From the IMG/VR virus record IMGVR_UViG_3300018421_000046, positions 1 to 50,535 of that record: a DNA stretch of 50,535 nt. The stretch is one strand, 5' to 3'. Below, one piece after another: positions 9,347 through 19,305 of this stretch. Every line of letters starts with the position of its first letter. The stretch's first letter is position 1. The stretch comes from a virus. A model generated the notes under the pieces. It did no database searches. It was given only the letters and a program-made list of their open reading frames with translations, and was not told where the DNA came from. The position numbers and the translations under genes were made by a program.

Positions 9347-9823
9347 TTGAGTGAAGAAAATAGTCAGGATTTATTTGAAGAAATAACTAATTCAGACGAA
9401 TTTAATGAATTGATTCATATAGGTCATATTGTTCGTTCTTTTGAGTGGTATAATCATAAATTTGAAATAAGAACTTTAAAATTGGAAGAAGAACTAATAG
9501 TAGGTCAAATAGTTAAAGAATTTACAGATACGATTGCTGAAGAGAAGGCTGCCGCTGTTGCTATAGCGGCAGCCTGTATTGTTTCTATTAATAACACTCC
9601 ATTTATGCCTCGCTATGACAAAAGCGCTTACATAAATATAAAAGAAAAGTTTAATTATATATTAAAAAATTGGAATTGGATAATTATAGAATCAATAAAT
9701 GGTGAATATGTACAACTTCTAGCATCTATGTATGATGAAATAGAGAGGGTTGAAAATTTATCAAGCAAGGATCTGAAGAATTCAAGTTCTTTCTCAGATC
9801 CCTTGACAGATCAGGTGTCATAA
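9347..9823 (+). CDS. Tail assembly chaperone, short form (TTG start)
   Basis: 158 residues, a cytoplasmic chaperone for the tape measure. TTG 9347 is the likely start: GGAG at 9337-9340 lies six bases before it, while the in-frame TTG at 9335 overlaps that site. The protein is acidic and helical. It sits between the tube and the tape measure, as lambda G does. Ribosomes that slip -1 at 9754-9760 make a longer product (next entry), so this gene has two outputs. Confidence 0.85.
   Translation: MSEENSQDLFEEITNSDEFNELIHIGHIVRSFEWYNHKFEIRTLKLEEELIVGQIVKEFTDTIAEEKAAAVAIAAACIVSINNTPFMPRYDKSAYINIKEKFNYILKNWNWIIIESINGEYVQLLASMYDEIERVENLSSKDLKNSSSFSDPLTDQVS
9754..9801 (+). promoter_or_regulatory. Programmed -1 frameshift signal of the tail chaperone
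   Basis: Slippery heptamer A AAT TTA at 9754-9760, in the correct phase for the zero frame. After an 8-base spacer, GGATCTGA (9769-9776) pairs perfectly with TCAGATCC (9794-9801); four further pairs (9777-9780 with 9787-9790) form above a three-base bulge. The -1 frame has a TGA at 9751-9753 immediately before the heptamer and then stays open to 10104. Confidence 0.85.
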
Positions 9824-10104
9824 ATAAAAAACCCTTAAATCATTTAACAAATTTAATAAATCTTCATCTTTTTGTTTGGGAAAGAGAAGATCAAACAGAA
9901 GAAAAAGAAACAATGTTTAAACAATCACTAATGCAGGCTTTCCCATCAATGACTGAAAAAATCTGGGGAATTGATAATAAAGATGATGAAGCATTAGGAG
10001 ATAATTACGAACAAATTATCCCCGATACAATGGAAGATTTTGTTTCTCTTGAAAAGTTTTTAACAAATCTTGAAATGAAGGCTGAAGATTTAGAAAAGAG
10101 TTAA
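9760..10104 (+). CDS. Tail assembly chaperone, frameshifted extension
   Basis: The -1 frame continues for 114 residues after the slip (first residues IKQGSEEFKFFLRS), giving a fusion of about 252 residues with the upstream frame. This equals the lambda GT arrangement. The extension includes LTNLINLHLFVWERED and an acidic helical end (TNLEMKAEDLEKS). An ATG at 9913 lies within this frame but has no convincing ribosome binding site, so the segment is best read as part of the fusion. The tape measure starts one base after its stop. Confidence 0.8.
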   Translation: MKQGSEEFKFFLRSLDRSGVINKKPLNHLTNLINLHLFVWEREDQTEEKETMFKQSLMQAFPSMTEKIWGIDNKDDEALGDNYEQIIPDTMEDFVSLEKFLTNLEMKAEDLEKS

Positions 10105-10105
10105 A

Positions 10106-12340
10106 ATGGCGGATTCTGATAAAATTGTAGAAGCAATTGCAAGTTTGCATGAAACAACGAGAATAGGTGTAAAAGCACAAGAAGCCTATAATGAATCCCT
10201 ATCTCAACAATTAGGAGAAATTAAAAATCTTTTATCAGGAAGTTCTGGGGGATCTGGTGGGGATTCAGATCAAAGAAGATCTAGCAATGCTTACACTCGC
10301 GCTACAAGAAGCGCTGAGGAATTCAGATCGCTTCCTGAAAAGGTGAGAGCGCGGCCAAGGACGCAGTTTGCCTACGGTGTTAAAAACGCAGAGGGTGATG
10401 TAGCAGATGGGTATTTAAACTTAAGAAGAAATGTTGGTTTATTAAACCTTCCCGAAGCACACAGGATGTTGCAAGAGGGTCATTTCCAACAAGCGGGATA
10501 TCAGGTTGCCTCTGGACTAGTTAGTAGTCCTTATTCTCGTCCATTTACAATTCCGTCTGGTCTAAGGTTAGGCGCTCAAGGTTTAGACTTTGCAAGAAAT
10601 AGAGTAATTGGGCAAAGATTAGGACAACCTAACCAGATGGGTATGCTTGGTGGAGCAATGGGTCCGGGAATTGACAGTTTTTCAAGTGGACTTGGATCTT
10701 ATGTTGCAAGCCTTACAGCCTTTCCTTCTATATTTGCAAGTAAAACCGGAGAACCGTTTAGTATGTTTGGCGGATCAATGGCTCCCGCTATTTCTCAAGG
10801 TTATCAAATGCGTAAAGAAGCATTTATGCGTTCAATAAATCCTTTTGATATGATGGGTTATAAACAAAATCTTTCTCTTATAGAGGCGTCAAGATCAAAA
10901 GGATTTAGAAGTTTAGGAGAGACTTATAACGTTTCTGAAAGCGCAAAAGAAATTATGCAAAAAGTCGGAATTGATGCAGGAACGGCGATAGATGTTATTG
11001 ATCTTTCTATAAAAAGGCTTGGCTTAGACGCAAAAGAAGCACAAGAAGAGATGGAAGTTTTTGGTAAAATGGCAAGGGGAGCAGGAAAAGGTGTTGCTCA
11101 ATTTGCTCAAGAAACTGTTCAAGTGCTAAATCAAATGAGTTTGCAAAACACAAGAGGTCCGGGTTCATTACAAGCCGCCGCCTTAATGAGCAGCGTTCCC
11201 CAAGTCCAAGGACAAGGTGTATTTAATCTTCTAAATAGCCCTACTATGCTTGGGCTAACTATGGGTAGCATGGCTGGTCAAGGTGCTAGTATGTCAACTA
11301 TGATGGCAATGGCAATGGGCGATCCATTTTCTGCTGGGGGTGGAAGAGAGTCGCTTGAAATGATGAGTCAAGGTTTGAGTTCATATAAAAGCACAGTTGA
11401 TATGTTTATGCGATCTGCTCCGGGATCAACTAAAGAAGAAAAAGAAACTTTTGCATTTAATATGGCAGCACAAACTTTTGGGCTAGACGGACCAATGACT
11501 GCTCAAAGAATTTATAATCAAACTGACAAAATAAAAACTCAAGCCTCAACGCTAGAAAGTTTAAATGAAATGAAAAGTTTAGAAAAATTTGGCGTTAAAG
11601 GAATGCAAAAGCAAGCATTAGGACTTGGTGGAGGTAAACCTTCAAAAGAAGTTAAAAGCGCTTTAGATACATTGAGAAAGGGTTTTAAACAATCAGCAAG
11701 TGGAGGACCAATGTTACCGGGTATGGCTTCTCCCGGTATAACTTTTGCTGATCCTAGTGGTAGAGATAATCAAGCATTTAATATATATGTTAATAGAATG
11801 ATTCAAGCAAAACGATTTAAAACTGAAGACCCTACTGAAGTTTATCAAATGGCAGAAGATGCTGGTTTAGATCCAGAGCAAGTTGAGAGAGCAGCAGATT
11901 TATATATTGCCGCAGGAAGAGCAGAAGGCGATGGCGCAAAAAATGCTTTTGGCAAGTTAGCCTCAGAATTTGATATATCAGTTGGCGGAAACCCAATGCG
12001 AGGGGAAAAAGGTTTTGTCAGTAGTGAATTGAAAGAATTATCAAAACAGAACTGGCAAAAATTAAGTGCCGCTCAAAAGAATCAGTATATTAAAAAGGGA
12101 ACTGAAACTCTTGATAAAGCATTAGAGGGTGGATTAATTAAAAAACCATACTATCAAAAACAACTTGAATTAGTAAGAAAAGGTGAATTTGATATTTCTG
12201 CATTTGAAAAAAGAATTGCTGGAACTGCGGCTGGTCAAACACAAGATCAAAGTAGACAACTTGTTGACTTAACTGATGACGCTAAAAAACTTCTAAAACT
12301 ATTGCCTAACAGAGAAGCCTCTAAGAGAGAAACGGGATAA
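10106..12340 (+). CDS. Tape measure protein
   Basis: 744 residues. Sets tail length and is ejected with the DNA. It directly follows the frameshifted chaperone. The N-terminus is helical, followed by a Gly-Ser linker, then long Met, Gly and Ala-rich stretches (for example MAMAMGDPFSAGGG) and helical segments with heptad-like spacing (EEMEVFGKMARGAGKG). No peptidase motif was seen. For the usual 0.15 nm per residue this implies a tail near 110 nm, which is an inference. Weak start site: the ATG follows the upstream TAA. Confidence 0.8.
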   Translation: MADSDKIVEAIASLHETTRIGVKAQEAYNESLSQQLGEIKNLLSGSSGGSGGDSDQRRSSNAYTRATRSAEEFRSLPEKVRARPRTQFAYGVKNAEGDVADGYLNLRRNVGLLNLPEAHRMLQEGHFQQAGYQVASGLVSSPYSRPFTIPSGLRLGAQGLDFARNRVIGQRLGQPNQMGMLGGAMGPGIDSFSSGLGSYVASLTAFPSIFASKTGEPFSMFGGSMAPAISQGYQMRKEAFMRSINPFDMMGYKQNLSLIEASRSKGFRSLGETYNVSESAKEIMQKVGIDAGTAIDVIDLSIKRLGLDAKEAQEEMEVFGKMARGAGKGVAQFAQETVQVLNQMSLQNTRGPGSLQAAALMSSVPQVQGQGVFNLLNSPTMLGLTMGSMAGQGASMSTMMAMAMGDPFSAGGGRESLEMMSQGLSSYKSTVDMFMRSAPGSTKEEKETFAFNMAAQTFGLDGPMTAQRIYNQTDKIKTQASTLESLNEMKSLEKFGVKGMQKQALGLGGGKPSKEVKSALDTLRKGFKQSASGGPMLPGMASPGITFADPSGRDNQAFNIYVNRMIQAKRFKTEDPTEVYQMAEDAGLDPEQVERAADLYIAAGRAEGDGAKNAFGKLASEFDISVGGNPMRGEKGFVSSELKELSKQNWQKLSAAQKNQYIKKGTETLDKALEGGLIKKPYYQKQLELVRKGEFDISAFEKRIAGTAAGQTQDQSRQLVDLTDDAKKLLKLLPNREASKRETG

Positions 12341-12346
12341 TAATAA

Positions 12347-13906
12347 ATGGCTATTCGTAAAATTATTTCTCGCTCAACGTGGGGCGCTCAACCTCCTAAA
12401 AAAACAAAAAAAACTTCTTGGCACAAAGGAATTAAAGTATTTATTCACCATACCCAAGAAGTTACCCTTGGAACAGGAGAAAGCGCTTCTAATGAATATC
12501 TAAGATTAAAAAAAATACAAAGTGAAGATATGACTTTAAGACCCGCAGGCAAAGGGTTAGATGATATTAGATTTCATTATATAATAATGCCTAGTGGAAA
12601 TGTTTATGAAGGAAGAGGGAAAGCAGTAGAAGGTCAACATTGTGTAGGTCATAACAATGAGCCGGGAATTGCTATTGATGGAGATTATAGCAATGATTTA
12701 CCCTCCGAAGCAGCGTTAAAATCTTTATCGTGGCTACTTGATGAACTCAATTTAGATCAGAATAATTTACAAGGTCATAAAGATGGCGACAATAGCGTTA
12801 GTTGCCCCGGTGATGAATTCTATTCCTACATAAAAAATAATAAACTACCTTCATGGAAAGAGGGCAGTTCTGATTCTGATGACGGAACAAAAGATATTAG
12901 TGGATATACTTTTCCAAAAGGAGTGGCCGCAAACGCTGTTACTAGGATTGTTCCAATGCCAGAGGACGATCCTTTTTCTCCAAATTTAATTGCAAATAAA
13001 GAAAAATATTATAATTCTATAGATCCAAATTTTAAAAAAAGTAATACAAGTAGATATCTTGATTCTTCAGCATATTTTTCAGGTGGAGTTTATGATACAA
13101 GAAATATGTGTTCTTTTTCCTATTATGATAATACTGTAGAAGGAGAGCCAATAAAGAAAAGTATATGGCTTTTAGTTCCTCCAGAAAATATTTCTTGGAG
13201 TTATTCATTAAGAACAAAAGTTGAAGATACTTACGGCGGTCAAGTAATACAGATATTAGGCGTTCAAATAGATAATTTCAAATTAAGCGGATATGTGCCG
13301 AACGGTTTTTGGGGAATAAATAACAATTATTATAATAAAAGCGATGATATTTCTTTTTTTGAAGATAAAGAAAATGCTCGCAAAAATGGAATAGTGCATC
13401 TTGCTAATTTCTTTAGAGATTTCTTTACAGTTAAGAGTCAGTCATCTTTTTCTAATCAAAATATGCGATTTAGTTACCCTCATTACGGTTGGGAAGGGGC
13501 TAATGATATTAAATTAATTCCTTATGAATTTCCAAGGGTCAGAATTGCAAATGACGAGATTTTACCTCAATGGGAATTAGAATGTAGTTTAGTAGAATAT
13601 TTATCTAGTCATTTTGTTTCTAAAGCAACTACAGCAGCAACAAATCAACTTAAATACAATAAAGGTGGAATTGGTTTTGTCGAATTTATTCAATGGTCTG
13701 ATCCCACTGCAACAAGTGATATTTCGGTAAGCGAAGAAGCCCGGTCACTTGGAGCCTCATATGCTGAATTTGTGAACAATTTTGATATAACTGAATCTGA
13801 TGCACTTTCGCAAGCAGGTTTTACCTATCCCCCAGACGTAATAGATAGGAACGTTACATCAGAAGTACAAAAAGTAATTGAAGATAGGTTTGGAATAAAT
13901 GTCTGA
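12347..13906 (+). CDS. Tail protein with N-terminal PGRP-type amidase
   Basis: 519 residues. Residues 1-170 are an N-acetylmuramoyl-L-alanine amidase (Amidase_2/PGRP): zinc ligands H34 (in IHHT), H144 (GHKDG) and C153 (SCPGD) are all present, so it should cleave peptidoglycan. A Ser-Asp linker follows, and residues about 190-519 are an unrecognised tail domain rich in Tyr and Asn. Position after the tape measure suggests a tail-tip enzyme that opens the wall during entry. Overlaps the next gene by 8 bases. Confidence 0.85.
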   Translation: MAIRKIISRSTWGAQPPKKTKKTSWHKGIKVFIHHTQEVTLGTGESASNEYLRLKKIQSEDMTLRPAGKGLDDIRFHYIIMPSGNVYEGRGKAVEGQHCVGHNNEPGIAIDGDYSNDLPSEAALKSLSWLLDELNLDQNNLQGHKDGDNSVSCPGDEFYSYIKNNKLPSWKEGSSDSDDGTKDISGYTFPKGVAANAVTRIVPMPEDDPFSPNLIANKEKYYNSIDPNFKKSNTSRYLDSSAYFSGGVYDTRNMCSFSYYDNTVEGEPIKKSIWLLVPPENISWSYSLRTKVEDTYGGQVIQILGVQIDNFKLSGYVPNGFWGINNNYYNKSDDISFFEDKENARKNGIVHLANFFRDFFTVKSQSSFSNQNMRFSYPHYGWEGANDIKLIPYEFPRVRIANDEILPQWELECSLVEYLSSHFVSKATTAATNQLKYNKGGIGFVEFIQWSDPTATSDISVSEEARSLGASYAEFVNNFDITESDALSQAGFTYPPDVIDRNVTSEVQKVIEDRFGINV

Positions 13907-14669
13907 AAAAAAGATAACTCCAAAACAGCAACAATTAATCAATAAAAATGCTGGTGAAAGAAAAGCATTTCTTAAAAAAATTTCTTATGGAACAGACTCT
14001 TATAGTCAAAGCGGTCAATTAGGATTTAATCAAGCCGCTTCTGATAATAAAGAAGAAGATAGAAAGTTTACTTTACCACAAGACACTGCTTCTTTTGATT
14101 TATGGGTACTAGAAGTAAATTATGGATATGGCTTAGTTGGACAAAATGCTGTTTCTCGTTTTTATAATAAATTTTATCCTCAATACTTTAAAAGAAATCC
14201 TTTTCAAATCAAAGGACTTTGTAAAGATGAAGCAGAATATAATGCATTAGCAAAATTTATTAGAGAACAACAAGTTAATGCAACTATTGATCATAATAAT
14301 TTATTTTTATTAGAAATTCCCGGGGCTGGAGTTAGATCATTGGGAGTAGTTATGAGTTTTCAGGCTGGAGTATCTGTTCAAAATCAAGGTATCCCAGTTG
14401 CTCCAGAGTTTGTTTTTGAATTTGTTATTTTTAGAGATTTGACAGATCCTCATGATATTAATTTTAATAGAAATGCAAAATTTAGTGAATTTATAAAGTA
14501 CCCAACTAATAAAACGGCGACAATAAAAGATGGTCAAAAAATTCCTGCAATTTTTTCAACAGATGCTGGAGCAATTAAACCATTTAATCCCGCTAGACAA
14601 CCGTTCACTTCTAATAACGATCCAATTTCAGGAATAAACGACGGGACAAAGGGAGCGAAAGGAAGTTAA
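13899..14669 (+). CDS. Hypothetical tail or hub protein
   Basis: 256 residues, translationally coupled to the amidase gene by an 8-base overlap. It is basic at the N-terminus and ends in a flexible Pro, Gly and Asn tail. The core DLWVLEVNYGYGLVGQNAVSRFYNKFYPQYFKRNPFQIKG suggests a compact alpha/beta domain. Its place between the amidase and the hub suggests a tube-cap or hub accessory protein. No family recognised. Confidence 0.65.
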   Translation: MSEKKITPKQQQLINKNAGERKAFLKKISYGTDSYSQSGQLGFNQAASDNKEEDRKFTLPQDTASFDLWVLEVNYGYGLVGQNAVSRFYNKFYPQYFKRNPFQIKGLCKDEAEYNALAKFIREQQVNATIDHNNLFLLEIPGAGVRSLGVVMSFQAGVSVQNQGIPVAPEFVFEFVIFRDLTDPHDINFNRNAKFSEFIKYPTNKTATIKDGQKIPAIFSTDAGAIKPFNPARQPFTSNNDPISGINDGTKGAKGS

Positions 14670-14670
14670 A

Positions 14671-17600
14671 ATGGGAAGACGAATCGCCTATTCTCCAGAA
14701 GTTCGTGTTTATATACAGCCTAATGAAACAGACGATGAGGGCAAATTAGTCCCCCCTATTGATATTTCTAATGATATAATTGAAGGGTCAATAGAAAGAA
14801 GATCAAATGACGTTTCTACTGCTAGGTTTGTTCTTCAAGGTAGAAGATCTGGTGGGTCAGAAGACAATACTACTTCTATTTTATTATCAGGCAAAATTCG
14901 TCCTATGGATAGGATCGTAGTTTATCTTAAAAAAACGAAGCCAATTTTAGTGTTTTCTGGCTATATTGATTTAGTACCTTTAGTTCAGTTCGTTCCAGAG
15001 CCAGTTGTTATCGAAGCAAGTTGTTCTCTAAAAAGATTGCAATATACTTACTTTGACCCAACTCTTCCCAACGTAATGCAGGCTTTTTTGCAAATGGGTA
15101 TGATTGTTCAAAATAATGATAGTGGATTTAATGTATTTCAGCCTCCCGGAGCAGATTCAACAGGAACTGGAGACATTGAAGATCAAGGTTTTCCTAAACT
15201 ACTTAGTTTTCTTTTAATTGATGTGGGAGGTTGGAACCCAGATACTGTTTACATTGAACCTCTTCCTCAAGAATGGTTAGACACTGTTGAGCCAATGTTT
15301 AGAAACTTTATTGTAGAAGATCAAACTTGGGAATCAGCAAAAGAATTTTTAGATGCTTGGCTTGGGGCTGAACCGTCAGGAGATGGTGGTGGTGGTGTAG
15401 GAGGGTCAGGAACTCATGTATTAGTAGACGAAGAAAAAGTCTTGAATTATTTAAAAAGTGTTGATGTAGCACAATGGATTATTGATCAATTGCCAACTTA
15501 CTACAATGTTGGGACAAAGCATAAAGTTGATCCAAGATTTCTTATTGCAATCACTTTATTAGAAACTTCTTATGGTAAACACCAACCTGCTGTAAACAGA
15601 CATAATCCCGGAGGTCTAGGAACAGATTATTCTTATCCTTCTTGGGAAGTTTCGATTCCCAAGATGGCTACCATAACATGGGAATCGAAAAGCGAATATG
15701 ATGGGAAATATACTGTTGAAGAAATTGGTTCTGTTTGGGCACCTGTTTCTGATCCTAGAAATGATAATGCAAATTGGCCTAAAAATGTAAAGAGTTTTAT
15801 GGAAAAAATGGGAGCCAATCCTAATTTTCCCGTTCGTGGTCCAAAATATGAAAAAGCAGTAGAAGATGCTGCAAGCCCGACAAGAAACTCTGCCGCTGGA
15901 ACGGGGACTAGAGACAATAATACTTTAACAGTGTATTTAGAAGCAGTTGGTGCTGGAGCAAATAATGATACGTTTTTAAATGGATATCAAAAATTAGATT
16001 TTTTTGCAAGAGGATATGAAGTAGAATCTAGTATTAATAGAATGGCAAAAAATAGAGATATTGCTAAAAGAATTAAAGATAGAGTAAATGAAATAATTGC
16101 TACACAAAATAGAATAAATAAATCAAAAAAAATTAAAGAAGTTGATCCAATTGATATTAAAATAGTTTATCATTCAGATGTTACAAAAGGTTGGAAAGGA
16201 GATTTGTATTTAGCAATAGATCATACTGATTCTGATAGAGATGAAGATTTTTGTTACTATGTTACACCAAAGGGTAGCAGTCCTAATTTAACTAATCCAA
16301 GCATTACTCAGGGTTATCGCGGTCCTTTGAATACGGGTCAATATGGGTCTGATTGGAAGAAACCTTCAAGTATCTTTGGACGGGACGTAATTAAAAATGA
16401 CAAATCTTTAATAAAAAATTCTAATAATTTTATCAATTTACTAGGAAAAGCAAAGAACAATCCTAATTCAAAAAAGAGTGGCAATGGATTAACTGCAATT
16501 AGAGGATCACAAAGTTTTAGTTCAGAAGAGGCCGCAAAAAATTCTTGGAACGGATCAATTCCCGGATTTTTCTATACTGCGGCATCAACTTGTGCGTATC
16601 TACAACTTCCAAATAAAAGTTCAGAATGGATTCCTGAAACCGATGATTGGGCATGGCAGATAGCAATTGCTATTTATGATTATGCTATAAAAATGAAATC
16701 TAAAGGAAAAATTCAAAAAACTATTGCTGAAGGAAACCCAAATAAAGAAGATACTACTGATCGCGGTAATGGAACTTCCGTCGTGGGGAGTGAAAAATTT
16801 TTTAACCCGCTAGGCGGTGTAAAATGGAATAATTTAGGTGGCGTTGCTGGTCACAAAGCGAGACCGGAGAACAATTGGCAAAGCGATTATGCTGTTGATA
16901 TGGGAGTCCCTGAAGGCACTCCTGTTTTTGCTCCTTTTAGTGGGAAAATAGTAAAAGAAGGACTACTTGATTCTAGCGATCCTAAAATGGCTGGGATTAG
17001 AGTTGGTTTAGAAGGAAATACTGGATATTCTGCTTATCTTGCTCATTTGAGTTCCACAATTGTAAAAGTCGGAGATGAAGTCACTGGAGGTCAACAAATT
17101 GGTTTAAGTGGTAAGGCTGGTCCTCCCCATTTACATTTTGGAATGGCAAAAGGTTCATATAATGCACCATATTCTGCTGGAATTGACCCAATGCCATTTT
17201 TAGATGGCGCATCTACAGATGTGTCTGGCGGTTCTAGTAGCGGAAATGATGATTCTAAAAACTATCAAGATGCAATTAATTTTAATAGAGCAGCCTTTAA
17301 TGTTGCTTATCAATTCCCCGGAAGTCTAGTTGATTCACTTTTGTTGAGAGGTAAAAGAGCATTACAAAATGACGTTCCTTTATTTGACAGTGTTAAAGAT
17401 ATAGCAATTGGTTCAATGCGTAATTTTGCTTCTCTTCCAAATGGCGATTTTATTGCTTGGTATCCCGATTATTTTAATATTGCAAAAAGAACTCCGTGGC
17501 TTAGAATTAGTCAATTAGAAATTAAAAAATGTACAATTGATTTTTCTGATAAGTATCTTACTACTCATGTTTATATTATGGGAAACCCTTACGGAATTGG

Positions 17601-18291
17601 CAATTTCCCCTCTGCTAATTCCGATTGGTATGAAAAATTACAAGGTGCTGGAGTAATTACAATTGAACAAGAAGGAATATTAGATTCTTTTCTTTATCCA
17701 TTAAATAAAGAAGAAAAGACAAAAGATAAAACAAAAAAAGATAAAGAAGAAAGAACAGATGATGGTGAAGATTTTGAATTTAATCAAAAAGAATCTTCTC
17801 TTAATTTTCTAGAAAAATATGGAGCAAGACCTTACACAGAAAGTAATCTTACTATTCGTCATCCTATTGTTGAATTTTTTTACGCATATCATACCTTTAT
17901 GACTAAATGGGCAGAACAATTTATTTCAAGAGCAGAATTTACTTTTATGCCTGAACTATTTCCCGGCATGATTATTGAAATTCCTAATTATCAAAATAAT
18001 ATAAAAAGTTTTACTTTTTATGTTCAAGATGTAACTCATACATTTAGTTATTCTAGTGGATTTAGTACTTCAGCAGTTTTGATTGCTCCGGGAATGACAG
18101 ATTATGACGAAACAAAAGATCCTATTGGTATGGTCGCAGTAAGACCTCCTTCTGGAGCGCGACCAGCGACAGTTGTTCCTATGAACAAAAGTACGACAGG
18201 AAAAAAGCAAACTTATAAGGAATGGCTCAATGGGAGAAAAAGTACAAAAAAACTAGCGGCTCAATGGGATAAATTGGATGGAATAAGTTAA
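14671..18291 (+). CDS. Baseplate hub with glucosaminidase and M23 domains
   Basis: 1206 residues. Residues 1-230 resemble a gpD-type hub (DISNDIIEGSIERRSNDVSTARF). A Gly-rich linker precedes a glucosaminidase or lytic transglycosylase-like domain from about residue 260 to 390 with likely catalytic E298 in LLETSYGK. Residues 711-835 are an M23 peptidase fold: D743, H792 (AHLS) and H820-x-H822 (PPHLHFG) are present, but the usual first zinc ligand His is D739. The rest, to the C-terminus, is hub-like beta sequence plus a highly charged Lys/Glu stretch near residue 1015. It should puncture and cut the cell wall on entry. Confidence 0.85.
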   Translation: MGRRIAYSPEVRVYIQPNETDDEGKLVPPIDISNDIIEGSIERRSNDVSTARFVLQGRRSGGSEDNTTSILLSGKIRPMDRIVVYLKKTKPILVFSGYIDLVPLVQFVPEPVVIEASCSLKRLQYTYFDPTLPNVMQAFLQMGMIVQNNDSGFNVFQPPGADSTGTGDIEDQGFPKLLSFLLIDVGGWNPDTVYIEPLPQEWLDTVEPMFRNFIVEDQTWESAKEFLDAWLGAEPSGDGGGGVGGSGTHVLVDEEKVLNYLKSVDVAQWIIDQLPTYYNVGTKHKVDPRFLIAITLLETSYGKHQPAVNRHNPGGLGTDYSYPSWEVSIPKMATITWESKSEYDGKYTVEEIGSVWAPVSDPRNDNANWPKNVKSFMEKMGANPNFPVRGPKYEKAVEDAASPTRNSAAGTGTRDNNTLTVYLEAVGAGANNDTFLNGYQKLDFFARGYEVESSINRMAKNRDIAKRIKDRVNEIIATQNRINKSKKIKEVDPIDIKIVYHSDVTKGWKGDLYLAIDHTDSDRDEDFCYYVTPKGSSPNLTNPSITQGYRGPLNTGQYGSDWKKPSSIFGRDVIKNDKSLIKNSNNFINLLGKAKNNPNSKKSGNGLTAIRGSQSFSSEEAAKNSWNGSIPGFFYTAASTCAYLQLPNKSSEWIPETDDWAWQIAIAIYDYAIKMKSKGKIQKTIAEGNPNKEDTTDRGNGTSVVGSEKFFNPLGGVKWNNLGGVAGHKARPENNWQSDYAVDMGVPEGTPVFAPFSGKIVKEGLLDSSDPKMAGIRVGLEGNTGYSAYLAHLSSTIVKVGDEVTGGQQIGLSGKAGPPHLHFGMAKGSYNAPYSAGIDPMPFLDGASTDVSGGSSSGNDDSKNYQDAINFNRAAFNVAYQFPGSLVDSLLLRGKRALQNDVPLFDSVKDIAIGSMRNFASLPNGDFIAWYPDYFNIAKRTPWLRISQLEIKKCTIDFSDKYLTTHVYIMGNPYGIGNFPSANSDWYEKLQGAGVITIEQEGILDSFLYPLNKEEKTKDKTKKDKEERTDDGEDFEFNQKESSLNFLEKYGARPYTESNLTIRHPIVEFFYAYHTFMTKWAEQFISRAEFTFMPELFPGMIIEIPNYQNNIKSFTFYVQDVTHTFSYSSGFSTSAVLIAPGMTDYDETKDPIGMVAVRPPSGARPATVVPMNKSTTGKKQTYKEWLNGRKSTKKLAAQWDKLDGIS

Positions 18292-18292
18292 A

Positions 18293-19264
18293 ATGGCACA
18301 GTTTATTAATTCTCCTTCTCAAGTTATATACAATAGAATAAAAATAACTATATGTGATCCTTTAAATGGATATATTGAAGGAATAGATATGTATGGGCAA
18401 TCTATTAGACTTGCCTATTCTTTTTATTATTCTCCCTATATACAAATTCCGAGAATAGACGAATACTGGATTGTAAAAAAAATTGACAACAACTGGAATC
18501 TATATGCTCGTTTTGAAAGCGATGATCAGTTAAGAAAAATTACAGATCTTAGTCCGGGGGATGTTAGAATAGAAAGTAAAAATATTCTTTATGTAGATGC
18601 AGATCAAGAAATAGTTATGGATTTTAATAAAGCGGCTCCAAGTTTGAGAAATCTTGAAGAAAACACTTTACCCGGAACGGCTCTATTTGGTTCTGGTACT
18701 CTAAATCAATTTTCAGCAGGAACTCTTATTTATACAACTAAATTAGTATCACCGTTAGTATCTGGACTTTCTACAGCAAATTTGCTTGATGGACAAGAAG
18801 AAAAGTTATTATTAGAAGATGATGACGATAGGCTTATTTGGTCATTTAGATATAATCAATTAAATACAGAATGGAACTTTATTGGTGGTCCCTCTCATGT
18901 TCACTTTACTCCCGGCACTACCACTAACACAGGAACTGCTTGGGTAGGAACGGCACCGGCAATTACTGTCCCCTATGATGGAACATATATTCTTTCAGGA
19001 GGGGCTGAAGCACAATCAGATGCAAACAATACAGGATTTAATTTAGGCTTATCTGTAAATGGTTCCGCTCCTGCTGCTACACTAACTATTTATGCTTCTC
19101 AAAAAGATAAACCAGAGGCCGTTAGTACTACATATAAATTAGATTTTAATAAAAATGACGTACTTTCTATTCAGTATAGAAAAGATCCAGATTATGCACC
19201 TGCCGGTACAGCATCTTTCTTCAATAGATGGATCAGAATTGAACCTATAACTGTGACTACATAG
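18293..19264 (+). CDS. Baseplate or spike protein with C1q-like end
   Basis: 323 residues. The N-terminal 110 residues look like an OB-type beta barrel (YNRIKITICDPLNGYIEGID and IPRIDEYWIVKKIDNNW), as in baseplate spike proteins. A GT-rich connector follows, and residues about 200-323 have a C1q/TNF-like jelly-roll pattern (ITVPYDGTYILSGG). It lies between the hub and the gp25-like gene. The weak start site (ATG right after the upstream stop) suggests coupling. Confidence 0.7.
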   Translation: MAQFINSPSQVIYNRIKITICDPLNGYIEGIDMYGQSIRLAYSFYYSPYIQIPRIDEYWIVKKIDNNWNLYARFESDDQLRKITDLSPGDVRIESKNILYVDADQEIVMDFNKAAPSLRNLEENTLPGTALFGSGTLNQFSAGTLIYTTKLVSPLVSGLSTANLLDGQEEKLLLEDDDDRLIWSFRYNQLNTEWNFIGGPSHVHFTPGTTTNTGTAWVGTAPAITVPYDGTYILSGGAEAQSDANNTGFNLGLSVNGSAPAATLTIYASQKDKPEAVSTTYKLDFNKNDVLSIQYRKDPDYAPAGTASFFNRWIRIEPITVTT

Positions 19265-19305
19265 TGGTGAATAGCGCAACCTAATTATAGAGGAATATAT
19301 AAAAA

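Noticed and set aside
9913-10104. Independent 63-residue gene between the chaperone and tape measure
   Set aside because: The frame is open back to the slippery site, no good ribosome binding site precedes ATG 9913, and the frameshift explains it.
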